DNA of 64,000 nt from an uncultured Desulfobacter sp. (GTDB lineage Bacteria > Desulfobacterota > Desulfobacteria > Desulfobacterales > Desulfobacteraceae): positions 2,108,001 to 2,172,000 of the forward strand of contig NZ_OY762229.1 in the NCBI RefSeq assembly GCF_963665355.1, given 5' to 3'. Shown piece by piece: positions 1 through 7,800 of the stretch. Under the pieces are notes generated by a model. The model made no database searches. It was given only the letters and a program-made list of their open reading frames with translations, and had not been told where the DNA came from. Both the position numbers and the translations under genes were made by a program. Position 1 is the first letter of the stretch. Each line of letters begins with the position of its first letter.

Positions 1-413
1 TAAAACAGGGCCGAACCCAGATTCTGGCCACCGGCACCCACGGCCCAAAGATAGGGGACACTGGTCGCGAACATGACCCCCCAGGCGGTTAGCAGGCCCA
101 ATACCTTTCCGGCCAGCAAGGCGTCGGGGGCAATGGGCGCGCACAACAGGGGCACCAGGGTGCCGCGCTCCTTTTCCCCGGCATAGGCATCGCTTCCCAA
201 AATCGCAGCCAGCAGTGCACCAACGGCCATGACCGTTCCGGCCATCATATAGACCACCTGGGCGTTGTCGAGCAGACTCAATTCGGTGTTGCTCACCAGA
301 AGCAGGCTGAAGGCCGACAGCAGGCCGCTGAAGGTCAGCAGCCACACCATCCCCCTTTGGCTTCTCAGCATCTGTGCGCTTTCTTTCCGGGCAATAATCC
401 AGGTTGTGTTCAT
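1..413 (-). CDS. ABC transporter permease, N-terminal part (cut by window edge)
   Basis: Membrane subunit of an ABC-2 type exporter; only about the first 137 residues lie in the window. The start ATG (413-411) overlaps the TAA of the upstream ATPase gene as TAATG, so the two are translationally coupled. The protein opens with MNTTWIIARKESAQML, as in ABC-2 permeases whose first cytoplasmic stretch precedes TM1. A hydrophobic segment and a polar loop with GEKERGTL follow; this loop (GE+ERGT) is characteristic of NatB/YhaP-like and Nos-type permeases. The substrate cannot be told from sequence. Family assignment is good; the C-terminal part is not visible. Confidence 0.75.
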   Translation of the reverse strand, partial: MNTTWIIARKESAQMLRSQRGMVWLLTFSGLLSAFSLLLVSNTELSLLDNAQVVYMMAGTVMAVGALLAAILGSDAYAGEKERGTLVPLLCAPIAPDALLAGKVLGLLTAWGVMFATSVPYLWAVGAGGQNLGSALF

Positions 414-1345
414 TATGCCACCTCCTGTGTATCATGTCTCTTATGGTTTGTGTACTGCATGTAAATTTCTTCCAGACGGGAGGCCTCGGAACGGATTTCC
501 ATAATCTTCCAGCCACGTCGCCACAACTCACCCCAAAGCGGGGAGAGTTCCTGGGACGGCTTGACCTGGACCTGAATGCGCCACCAGCTGCCTTGGTTGC
601 CCAACACGGTTATCCCGGCCGGAAGTTTGTCTGTGTCCGGTTCTGACTCCAGGCGCAGGCGGTACCGTTGACCGCCTCCCTGTTCGGACAGCAGATCTAC
701 GAGCGAACCTTCGAGCCGGGTCCGGCCGTTGTCGATGATTCCGATCCGGCTGCACAGGCGGTCCACATCGTCCAGCACATGGGTACACAGCAACACGCCT
801 CTTTTTCTGTCGGACGCGAATTCCACCAGCAGATCATGAAGCTCGTGCCTGCCCTTGGGGTCCAATCCGTTGGTGGGTTCATCCAGAATCAACAGCTTGG
901 GACGGGACACTAAGGCCCGGGCGACTGCCAGACGCTGCTTCATGCCCCGGGAATATGTCCCGATGGGACGGTGCGCCTCTTTGCCGAGTCCGACCTTTTC
1001 CAGCATCGTCTCTTGATCCCGGCCGGTCGATTCGTAACCATAAAAGCTGCCGTACCATTCAAGATAGTCCGATGCCGCCATCCAATCGTAAAATCCGGAT
1101 TTTTCCGGCATGACACCTATGGAACGGCGAATGGCAACGGCGTTGTCGGCCGGGTCGCTTCCCAGCACACGGATACGGCCGCTTTGCCGGGAACGCAGCC
1201 CCAGAAGGGAGAAAATGGTGGTAGATTTGCCGGCTCCGTTCGGTCCCAGCAGCCCATAAATTTCTCCGGGCGCAAGGTGCATATCAATGCCTTTAAGAAT
1301 TTCTCTGCCTTCGACAGTTAATCGAAGATTCTCTATACTGATCAT
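413..1345 (-). CDS. ABC transporter ATP-binding protein (CcmA/NatA type)
   Basis: Nucleotide-binding subunit (310 aa) that powers the adjacent ABC-2 permease at the inner membrane. The ABC core fills the first 220 residues: Walker A GPNGAGKST, signature YSRGMKQR, Walker B LLILDEPT followed by the D-loop, and the switch histidine in CTHVLDD. The last 80 residues form the extra domain seen in DrrA/NatA-like ATPases. The ATG overlaps the TGA of the cysteine-cluster gene upstream and has an AGGAG about 10 bases ahead. Together with the overlapping permease this is a two-gene exporter at the end of a three-gene operon. The exported substrate is unknown. Confidence 0.88.
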   Translation of the reverse strand: MISIENLRLTVEGREILKGIDMHLAPGEIYGLLGPNGAGKSTTIFSLLGLRSRQSGRIRVLGSDPADNAVAIRRSIGVMPEKSGFYDWMAASDYLEWYGSFYGYESTGRDQETMLEKVGLGKEAHRPIGTYSRGMKQRLAVARALVSRPKLLILDEPTNGLDPKGRHELHDLLVEFASDRKRGVLLCTHVLDDVDRLCSRIGIIDNGRTRLEGSLVDLLSEQGGGQRYRLRLESEPDTDKLPAGITVLGNQGSWWRIQVQVKPSQELSPLWGELWRRGWKIMEIRSEASRLEEIYMQYTNHKRHDTQEVA

Positions 1346-1752
1346 GGCATAATACTCCTAATTTTATTCTCAAACCGGTAGCCGCAATGGCCGCCGCACA
1401 GGCGAATTTCCTCAATATCCCGTTGGTCAATAGGGAAGACCTTGCAGGCACCGGGACGACACACCCCATAGACAAGACATTTTCCCTGCTTTGTCAGTGC
1501 AGGACAGGTAAAAAGCAAATTGCAGCAGGTTCCGCATTGCCTGCAGTTGCCACGGCGGATAGAAAGCTGGGTTTGAACGTATCGTTTTTTGAAATGAACC
1601 AGCCGGAAGCGCCGGATCTTCCCGGTGCCGTGAAGAACAATGCGGCTGTCGGTGAAAACCCGGGCGACAGCGCCGGCCAACCGGTCAAATGAGGCGGTCA
1701 AAACGGAAGTCCGGCCGGCCCATCTATCTATATTTAAACCAAGTGATTTCAT
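1342..1752 (-). CDS. YkgJ family cysteine-cluster protein
   Basis: Small protein of 136 residues whose C-terminal half carries the zinc/iron-chelating cysteine pattern of the YkgJ (CxxCxxCC) family: CRQCGTCC, then C-P, GKC-x5-C-x4-C and a final CGGHCGYRF. The N-terminal 60 residues are basic and not recognisable. Proteins of this family are thought to bind a metal or Fe-S cluster, but their reaction is generally unknown. The stop overlaps the start of the ABC ATPase gene, so it is probably cotranscribed with the exporter. Whether it works with the exporter cannot be told. Confidence 0.75.
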   Translation of the reverse strand: MKSLGLNIDRWAGRTSVLTASFDRLAGAVARVFTDSRIVLHGTGKIRRFRLVHFKKRYVQTQLSIRRGNCRQCGTCCNLLFTCPALTKQGKCLVYGVCRPGACKVFPIDQRDIEEIRLCGGHCGYRFENKIRSIMP

Positions 1753-1803
1753 ATTTGTTCCTGTTGTAATAACTGCTGATCGTTTCAGATCCCGGATACC
1801 GAC

Positions 1804-1893
1804 TATGAAAGTACCAATAAGTTGTTAAATTACTTTCATGTTTTGTTCTGGGGTTAAGCCTAAGTGTTGATAGACCAGGTCGGCCCATGGTCG
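1804..1893 (+). repeat. Dispersed hairpin repeat, copy A
   Basis: Head with TATGAAAGTACC and its inverted partner TTACTTTCAT, then TTTTGTT, then a degenerate core in which the 5' arm is GGGTTAAGCC and the 3' arm is CAGGTCGGCCCATGG. It matches copies B, C and D in order and spacing. It touches the stop codon of uppP (1896-1894). Seen from that minus-strand gene, the core comes first and the head second. Confidence 0.65.
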
Positions 1894-2886
1894 TTATTGA
1901 ATCCATATCTTCTCCGCCGTCAGCAGGAATACCGTCGTGACCACGGCAATGGCCACCCGGTAATAACCGAAAACTTCCAGGCCGTGCCGGGACAGGTAAC
2001 GCACCATCCACTTCACGGAAACCAGAGCGGCCAAGAAGGCAACCGTCACGCCGACAATCAGCGAATAATGGTCAAAGATCTGCAGCATCATCCGGCCATG
2101 TTTCAAAACATCATATGCCGTGGCGGCCCCAAGCGTTACGACACCCAGCAAAAAGCTGTATTCAACCGCCGCCTCCATGGTCAGGCCCACCAGCAAACCG
2201 CCCATAATGGTGACCAGGCTGCGGCTGACACCAGGCCACATGGCGATGCATTGGGCAAAACCGATGACCAAGGCCATTTTCCAGGTCATGTCATCTACAG
2301 GGATGCAGAATCGTTTTTCCTGGGGCGTTCTTGGATTCCGTCGGCTCACAACCAAAATGGCAATGCCGCCGACCAGCCAGGCAGCCACCACCGGCCAGGG
2401 CCCGAACAGGTATGTTTTGATCGCATGATTGAACAACAAACCCATAACAGCCGCCGGCAGAAACCCTGCCGCCACGCTGATCAGCAAACGGCGCCCGCCG
2501 GCATCATTACCCGATATTCCCCGCACCATTTGTTTGAGCCGGCCAAAGTAGAGCCAGAGTACGGCTAAAATCGCCCCAACTTGAATGCAGATGGTATACG
2601 CATCCAAAGCGTCCTTGACTTGCAGCTTCTGGGCCGCAGACAAATAAGGATTCCGGCTGATGCCCAAAATTTTTTCCGCCAGCAACAGATGACCTGTGGA
2701 ACTGACCGGCAGGTATTCGGTCACGCCTTCGACAACCCCCAAAACGATGGCCTGGGGGGTTGTCATGATCTTTTGCTCAACCGCCGCAGCATTGTTTCCG
2801 GATAATACTTGGGCATCTGCAATGGAAAAAAAGAGCGCCGAAAGCGCCATCACCGAAAGGGCAATGGCGCAGATTCGTCTATCCAT
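1894..2886 (-). CDS. uppP: Undecaprenyl-diphosphatase UppP (BacA)
   Basis: Integral membrane phosphatase that regenerates undecaprenyl phosphate, the lipid carrier used for peptidoglycan, O-antigen and also for the aminoarabinose made by the nearby arn genes. The family signatures are intact: EGVTEYLPVSSTGH near residue 53 and PGVSRS in the second half of the protein; the rest is strongly hydrophobic. At 330 residues it is about 60 longer than usual. The surplus is an N-terminal hydrophobic, signal-like segment (ICAIALSVMALSALFF) ahead of the normal start region (MTTPQAIVLGVVEG). The ATG overlaps the last 8 bases of the COG4705 gene, so the two are coupled. Function is secure from motifs. Confidence 0.92.
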   Translation of the reverse strand: MDRRICAIALSVMALSALFFSIADAQVLSGNNAAAVEQKIMTTPQAIVLGVVEGVTEYLPVSSTGHLLLAEKILGISRNPYLSAAQKLQVKDALDAYTICIQVGAILAVLWLYFGRLKQMVRGISGNDAGGRRLLISVAAGFLPAAVMGLLFNHAIKTYLFGPWPVVAAWLVGGIAILVVSRRNPRTPQEKRFCIPVDDMTWKMALVIGFAQCIAMWPGVSRSLVTIMGGLLVGLTMEAAVEYSFLLGVVTLGAATAYDVLKHGRMMLQIFDHYSLIVGVTVAFLAALVSVKWMVRYLSRHGLEVFGYYRVAIAVVTTVFLLTAEKIWIQ

Positions 2887-4150
2887 GGGTATGACCGTCC
2901 TTTATCTGTGACGGTGTAGGATTCAATGTATCAATGACCGTAAGCAATGAATGAAGAGATTCCTGACAGGCGACGCTGTCCTGATGAAATGCCCGAAGCT
3001 GCCTTAGAACGGTATCAATTGAATCATCAACTTTTGTCCATTGTTCTTTGTTCATGTGCTTGAGTGCGCCGGCCGCATTGTCCCAGGCGGTTTCCAGATC
3101 TCTTACCCTTGTTTTTGCTTCGGACATATTTCCTGAATCAACGAGTTCAAGGGTGGCCACGGTTATGGTTTTGAAAGACGATAAGTCTCCCAGGGGACGA
3201 AGATCTGATGCTTGAGTTTGTCCTATAGCTGGTGTGGCTTCAGCCGTGGTGGACATTGGGAGCCCGGCACGAAGCCAGTGGTATCCGCCCCAACACATAA
3301 AAACCAGCGAGCTCAGAACCACCACAACTTGGGCGAATACAGTTCTTGGGGAGGAATTGACTTTCTTGTCGCCGGCATCACTTTTGGCAATCATATCCCG
3401 TTTGGTAATTGTCAGAAAAATAACGGTAAACAGTATGGCAGAAAGAAAGATCGCGCTTGTCAGTGTCGGACCTAAATCAAGCCCGCCGTTGGCAGTCGAT
3501 TGAGACATGTAATCGCCAAGACATGCGCCCAGCGGTCTGGTCATAATGTAAATGATCCAGAAAGAAAGGATTGAATCAAGCCCTGATTTCCAGGCGACTG
3601 AAATGACGAAAACCAGGCAGCAGACGAGGATACCGGTAACCAGGTATCCCAATCCGAGCCCTTCTGCCATAAGATCGCCTGTGGCGGTTCCCAGGGCAAA
3701 CGTAAAAAGGATGGCAATCCAGTAGAATGACTCTCTTCGTGCCGTGAAAATAGAATGAATGGAAAGGGTCTTCTCGAACCCATACCAGACCGCAAAGGTC
3801 ACAGCCAGAGCCGCACTGAAAAAAAGCGTGCTTGTTTCGAGCGGAACCTGGAGTGCGTCGGTAAGAAGGTCGGTAACCAGGGTCCCGAAAATACTGATGA
3901 GAACAACCGTCAGCCAGTATATGCCGGGGACGTATTTAGGTGCCCGGTATTGCAAAACAAGAACGATCGCGAGCAATACACCCATGACGGCGGAGGTTCC
4001 GCCAAGACCAAACCCGAGCCCCATGTTAAGAAAATCCGCAGCGGTTTCTCCAACCGTCGTACAAAGTACTTTGATAATCCAGAAGTAAACGGTTACTTCT
4101 GGAACTTTACTCAGCAATTGTCCCAATTGCTTTTTTTCAAGGGAATTCAT
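2879..4150 (-). CDS. COG4705-type membrane protein with C-terminal helical domain
   Basis: Predicted inner-membrane protein of 423 residues. The first 265 residues are the COG4705 domain: two similar halves of several membrane helices, each with the pattern TTVGETAADFLN or TATGDLMAEGLGLG, so it looks internally duplicated. An extra membrane helix near residue 280 leads to about 125 polar residues, helical in appearance and probably periplasmic, ending HTHG. The start is placed at 4150, where AAAGGAG lies 6 bases ahead. The molecular role of this family is not known to me. Its overlap with uppP and its place beside a two-component system and arn genes suggest an envelope-stress role; this is inference. 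Confidence 0.75.
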   Translation of the reverse strand: MNSLEKKQLGQLLSKVPEVTVYFWIIKVLCTTVGETAADFLNMGLGFGLGGTSAVMGVLLAIVLVLQYRAPKYVPGIYWLTVVLISIFGTLVTDLLTDALQVPLETSTLFFSAALAVTFAVWYGFEKTLSIHSIFTARRESFYWIAILFTFALGTATGDLMAEGLGLGYLVTGILVCCLVFVISVAWKSGLDSILSFWIIYIMTRPLGACLGDYMSQSTANGGLDLGPTLTSAIFLSAILFTVIFLTITKRDMIAKSDAGDKKVNSSPRTVFAQVVVVLSSLVFMCWGGYHWLRAGLPMSTTAEATPAIGQTQASDLRPLGDLSSFKTITVATLELVDSGNMSEAKTRVRDLETAWDNAAGALKHMNKEQWTKVDDSIDTVLRQLRAFHQDSVACQESLHSLLTVIDTLNPTPSQIKDGHTHG

Positions 4151-4226
4151 GCCTTCTCCTTTCAATATTATTTGTTAAATATTTTTTTGTCTTTTCTGCT
4201 GCCGGCGGGCTATGGACGGCTGCGTA

Positions 4227-4490
4227 CTAAAATTTTTCTTCAAGGGCACTGACCCGAACCGTCAGGACTTCAAATTCTTCTTTTCGAACAAGTGCCATTC
4301 GTGCAATCTCCTGTTCTATGATCTCGCAAATGTTGGCGGAAAAGCCGTCCTTATCTTCAAAACCGTCCATCCCCTGACGGGAGGCTTCACCCCGTTTCTG
4401 TATTTCTGTAAAAAAAGGGCCGAGCTTTTCTTTTGCAAACGCCCAGGATCCGATAAAAAAACTTGTGCAATTACGACAAAACCGTTTCAT
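4227..4490 (-). CDS. Small coiled-coil, phasin-like protein
   Basis: 87-residue protein starting at an ATG preceded by AAGGAG 7 bases upstream. After an N-terminal stretch with two cysteines (MKRFCRNC) comes a segment resembling the phasin / PhaF-like family (EKLGPFFTEIQKRGE). The last 35 residues are a heptad-like coiled coil ending FEVLTVRVSALEEKF. Such proteins coat polyhydroxyalkanoate granules or act as small structural factors, but no PHA synthase gene is in view. The gene sits between the sensor kinase and the COG4705 gene, on the same strand as both. Family assignment is tentative. Confidence 0.55.
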   Translation of the reverse strand: MKRFCRNCTSFFIGSWAFAKEKLGPFFTEIQKRGEASRQGMDGFEDKDGFSANICEIIEQEIARMALVRKEEFEVLTVRVSALEEKF

Positions 4491-4600
4491 GTCATTTCTC
4501 CTTGAATTGATCTTTCTTGTATGTGCAACAATGTGCCGACGGGGAACAATTCCCACTTGCAGTGAATATTACTGTACGGAAGTTTACTGGAACATTCGCT

Positions 4601-4622
4601 AAAGTTTACCTTTTGGTAAACT
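4601..4622. repeat. Perfect 9-bp inverted repeat with TTTT loop
   Basis: AAGTTTACC and GGTAAACTT flank TTTT immediately after the stop codon of the sensor kinase gene (4625-4623). It forms a short hairpin on either strand but has no T-run after it on the kinase strand, so it is not a standard Rho-independent terminator. It could be a processing or attenuating hairpin, or an operator. A third GTAAACTT lies about 20 bases further along toward the phasin-like gene. Confidence 0.5.
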
Positions 4623-6188
4623 TCAGGAAGAGTGCCGCGAATATGGGGCGGCCGGCAGAAGAAAGCTGAAGGTTGCGCCTTGGTCTGAACTCGTTACCGT
4701 AATATCACCGCCATGGGCATGAATGATGGCCAGGGCCAGGCTGAGCCCCAACCCGTTTCCGGACGTCGACCGGCTTTTGTCGCCGCGGAAGAAACGCTCG
4801 AAAATATGCGGGAGGTCGCTTTTGCTGATGCCGATGCCTGTGTCGGAAATTAAGACCTTCACATCCCGGGCGTCACTTTTGATTGTCACGGTTATGATGC
4901 CGCCCTGGGGCGTATATTTGACGGCATTGTCCAGGATGTTCGATACCACACGTTGAAGCCTGCGCCGGTCACCGGTGACCGGCGCCGCCATACCTGGTTT
5001 ATTCAGGCGGATATCAATGCGCTTATCCTCGGCCACGGGCATAAAGAGGTCAACCGCGTCTTCCACAAGTTCAATAAGGTCCAAAGAAACCGGATCAAAG
5101 TCGAAATTGCCTGAGTCTGTCTTTGCAATTTCGAGCATGGTGCCGATAATCTCAATGAGATCGTCGCATCCGTCAATAACCGAAGCCATTGTTTCCTTAT
5201 ACTCAATGAGATTATCATCTGCCTTGAGTGTTGTTTCAGCCATTCCCCGGATTCGGGTGATGGGGGTACGCAATTCGTGGGCAACATTGTCGGTGACCTG
5301 GCGAACCTCGCTAAAAAGAATTTCGATCCGTTCGAGCATGGCATTGAACGCCCGGGCCAGGGCGGTTATCTCTTCCCCCTCATCACCCAGCGGCACCCTT
5401 CCGGCCAGATCGCTTCTTCCGATCCCCGTTGCCGTATCCGTGATCCTTTGCACGCCTGTCATGGCCTTCCGGGCCAGCAAAAAACTAAGAAGGCCGCCGA
5501 GACCACCCATGACCATGAGCGCAACGCCAAAGGTTTCTCGATATTTTTCCAGAATGAGTTCCTCGCTGTAAAGGGTCTTGCCTATTTGAAGCACTTCTCC
5601 GTCACCGATGGGCAGGGAGATCATTCTGATCTGAAAATCCCGTTCATCCTCTTCACCCTTTCGGCCATGCTCCTTTTCCGGCTTTTGCAGGTGCAGGTGA
5701 AACGTATAGTATGCCGACCGGGTTCCCCGGGGCGCAGGTTCGTTGGGTATTGATAAACCGCTCTCCCGCAATTTACTCAAATCAGAGGATGCCAGGGATG
5801 TTTCATCGGACGAAAGCAATCGGAAAAATACGCGGCCCGAGCCTTGGGACTCCGCTTCGCGCTCGAATTCATACTGGAGTGCCGCAATGCCCTGTTGTCG
5901 ATAAATTGCAGCAGATTCTTCTGCAGTAGTCAAAAGAACCTTGTCCATCTGGTTTTGGAGGCGCAGGGCCAGGGATGCATAGACAACGAGAAACACCGCA
6001 ACGGAAAGGATGGTGAATACCGCAAGATTCAAGAAGGTCAATCGAAAAGTTGTTGTTTGAAAAAAACGGATGCGAACCAGGGCCGCCTGCCAAGATTGCA
6101 TAAATTTATACGCATCGGCCGCTATGCGTTGAATGCTCAGCCAACACCTCTTTGCCGTGTGGCGGCGTCCTGAAAGAAAATCACTCAT
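4623..6188 (-). CDS. Membrane sensor histidine kinase (EnvZ/PmrB class)
   Basis: 521-residue kinase paired with the OmpR-type regulator just upstream. Layout: cytoplasmic N-terminus of about 45 residues, TM1 at about 48-75, periplasmic sensor domain to about 218, TM2 at about 220-240, HAMP (ITDTATGIGRSDLAG), dimerisation domain with phospho-acceptor His304 in VAHELRTP, then ATPase motifs NILDNAVKYTPQGG, DTGIGIS and GNGLGLS. The start is set at 6188 because ATG overlaps the regulator stop as ATGAGTGA; longer readings run into the regulator. The periplasmic domain is acidic around residues 176-184, a feature of cation- or peptide-sensing kinases, but the ligand is unknown. It probably phosphorylates the neighbouring regulator. 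Confidence 0.9.
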   Translation of the reverse strand: MSDFLSGRRHTAKRCWLSIQRIAADAYKFMQSWQAALVRIRFFQTTTFRLTFLNLAVFTILSVAVFLVVYASLALRLQNQMDKVLLTTAEESAAIYRQQGIAALQYEFEREAESQGSGRVFFRLLSSDETSLASSDLSKLRESGLSIPNEPAPRGTRSAYYTFHLHLQKPEKEHGRKGEEDERDFQIRMISLPIGDGEVLQIGKTLYSEELILEKYRETFGVALMVMGGLGGLLSFLLARKAMTGVQRITDTATGIGRSDLAGRVPLGDEGEEITALARAFNAMLERIEILFSEVRQVTDNVAHELRTPITRIRGMAETTLKADDNLIEYKETMASVIDGCDDLIEIIGTMLEIAKTDSGNFDFDPVSLDLIELVEDAVDLFMPVAEDKRIDIRLNKPGMAAPVTGDRRRLQRVVSNILDNAVKYTPQGGIITVTIKSDARDVKVLISDTGIGISKSDLPHIFERFFRGDKSRSTSGNGLGLSLALAIIHAHGGDITVTSSDQGATFSFLLPAAPYSRHSS

Positions 6189-6861
6189 CCCTTTCTTCCA
6201 GACTATATCCGACGCCCCGGACCGTATGAATGAGTTTTTTTGCGAATGGGCGGTCAACCTTGTCCCGCAGCCGGCATACCCGCGCTTCCACGACGGAAGT
6301 CCGGGGGTCGAAGTTGTAATCCCAAACGTGCTCCATAATCATCGTTTTCGACACCACTTTCCCCTGGTTCCTCATCAAATACTCAAGCAATGCAAACTCC
6401 TTGGGCTGCAAATCTATGAATATGCCTTTCCGAAAGACCTTCCGTTTCGCCAGGTCCATTTCGAGGTTGCCGACGGTGAGAGATGTCGGGCCGTCCTCCC
6501 GGGTGGCCCTTCTGATGAGGGCCTGGATGCGCACGACCAGTTCCGAAAAGGCGAATGGCTTTACCAGATAGTCGTCACCACCTGCCTGCAAGCCTCTGAT
6601 ACGGTCGTCCACCGATCCCCTGGCGCTTAAAACGATAACAGGGGTATGGACTCTGTTACGGCGCGCCTCATCAATCAACGCCAGTCCATCCAGTTTGGGG
6701 AGCATAATATCAATCACTGCAGCATCATAGGGCTCGGTCAGTAAAAAATGAAGTCCGTCTTCGCCATTGGATGCAAGATCTACGGCAAAGCCTTCCTGTC
6801 TTAGACCTTTTGAGATAAAGTGAGCCGTCTGTCCGTCATCTTCGACGATTAATACCCTCAA
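6181..6861 (-). CDS. OmpR/PhoB-family response regulator
   Basis: 226-residue two-component regulator. Receiver: acidic pocket EDD at residues 7-9, phospho-acceptor Asp51 in IDIMLPKLDG, conserved Lys101 in LVKPF. C-terminal winged helix with PKEFALLEYLM and HTVRGVGYSLE. A TTG start at 6861 is chosen because GGAGG lies 7 bases ahead and the receiver starts at once (LRVLIVEDD); longer in-frame readings would extend into dedA. It lies between dedA (28-base gap) and the kinase (overlap). The paired 11-bp direct repeats upstream of both dedA and arnB fit binding by an OmpR-type dimer, so this is the likely regulator of both operons and of itself. Confidence 0.9.
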   Translation of the reverse strand: MRVLIVEDDGQTAHFISKGLRQEGFAVDLASNGEDGLHFLLTEPYDAAVIDIMLPKLDGLALIDEARRNRVHTPVIVLSARGSVDDRIRGLQAGGDDYLVKPFAFSELVVRIQALIRRATREDGPTSLTVGNLEMDLAKRKVFRKGIFIDLQPKEFALLEYLMRNQGKVVSKTMIMEHVWDYNFDPRTSVVEARVCRLRDKVDRPFAKKLIHTVRGVGYSLEERDE

Positions 6862-6889
6862 TAAACCACCTCCCTGAAAGAGTCCTGAT

Positions 6890-7582
6890 TCATTTTTGTT
6901 CGGTTTTGAACTCCGATATACAAGACGCCGGCAAATCACTATATTCCGGTCGGCTTTCATCATTGCCCGGGACTATTGTCCGCAGCGAACGGCTGCGCCA
7001 TTTGCGCCAATAAAAGAACACGATGCCAGCGCAGGTGGCAACCAAAAACAGGGTGACCCAGCTCAGGTTTTGCAGCACAAGCTGCTCGTTGCGGCCGAAC
7101 CAGTATCCCAAACCCGCCAGCACCGCCACCCATAGCCCCGCCCCCAGAGCCGTGGCCGCGCAAAAGGAGAAAATATTCATTCGAGATAAGCCGGCCGGCA
7201 AAGAAATATATTGGCGAATTCCCGGCAGCAGACGCCCGATGAACATGCTGATATTGCCGTGATGCTCGAAAAAACGATCGGCTTTTTCCAGGGATCCAGA
7301 GCTGACCAGTAGGTATCGCCCGTACTTTTCAAAAAACGGCCGTCCGAACTTCAGAGAAATCCAATAGTTGAACAAAGCACCCAACAGACTTCCCAGTATT
7401 CCGCAGAGAAGAACCATGCCGATGTTCATTTTTCCCGTGGCCGCAAGATATGCGGCCGGCGGGATGACCACCTCACTGGGAAAGGGGAAAAAAGAGGATT
7501 CCAAAACCATAAGCATCACGATACCGGGATATCCCCACTGTCCAACGGTATTTGCAAGCCAGGCGACAAATTGGTGAAACAT
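6890..7582 (-). CDS. DedA family membrane protein
   Basis: 230-residue inner-membrane protein of the DedA/SNARE-associated family. Seen: the acidic entry motif [17 protein letters not shown] (residues 28-44) and the hallmark [18 protein letters not shown] in the middle, with about five hydrophobic segments. DedA proteins take part in recycling of lipid carriers, including undecaprenyl phosphate, and several are needed for resistance to cationic peptides and for Ara4N modification of lipid A. This is the first gene of the dedA-regulator-kinase operon, preceded by the direct-repeat promoter at 7691-7723. Family certain; the link to aminoarabinose is inferred from neighbours. Confidence 0.9.
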   Translation of the reverse strand: MFHQFVAWLANTVGQWGYPGIVMLMVLESSFFPFPSEVVIPPAAYLAATGKMNIGMVLLCGILGSLLGALFNYWISLKFGRPFFEKYGRYLLVSSGSLEKADRFFEHHGNISMFIGRLLPGIRQYISLPAGLSRMNIFSFCAATALGAGLWVAVLAGLGYWFGRNEQLVLQNLSWVTLFLVATCAGIVFFYWRKWRSRSLRTIVPGNDESRPEYSDLPASCISEFKTEQK

Positions 7583-7690
7583 CTTAAACTCCTTTGATAC
7601 TTTTTTTCATGATGATCTCTCCTGTTTTGATATTATAGCGGCAGCAGTATCTCCAGACCTCACATCCGCCTGGTGGCTGCCGTTTCTTTT

Positions 7691-7723
7691 AATATACGCC
7701 TCCAAGTATGAAGAAAGTGTGAA
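7691..7723 (-). promoter_or_regulatory. Direct-repeat operator and promoter of the dedA operon
   Basis: Read on the minus strand: TTCACA (7723-7718), 5 bases, TTCATA (7712-7707), 10 bases, TATATT (7696-7691) as a -10 hexamer. The half-sites are 11 bp apart, the one-turn spacing used by OmpR/PmrA-type regulators, and the proximal one replaces a -35 box. The same arrangement, including the 10-bp gap, lies upstream of arnB. Confidence 0.65.
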
Positions 7724-7749
7724 CAAAAGAGTTTTGAATCTGGATGTTG

Positions 7750-7775
7750 TGGGTTTTTATATGAAAGTCCGGGTA
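7750..7775 (+). repeat. Fragment of the dispersed repeat (head only), copy E
   Basis: GGGTTTTTATATGAAAGTC followed by CGGGTAA resembles the head of copy D (GGGTTTTTATTTGAAAGTC). The hairpin core is absent. It lies downstream of the lptG stop in the same relative orientation as the complete copies. Low information content, so it may be chance. Confidence 0.35.
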
Positions 7776-7800
7776 AGTCAGTCCGAATTTTGACGCACTG

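Noticed and set aside
4530-4590. TTCCAG-N5-TTCCGT (11-bp period) upstream of the phasin-like gene as a third regulator box
   Set aside because: The half-sites differ from TTCAYA and no -10 hexamer lies at the 10-bp distance seen at arnB and dedA; TAATAT is only 4 bases away.
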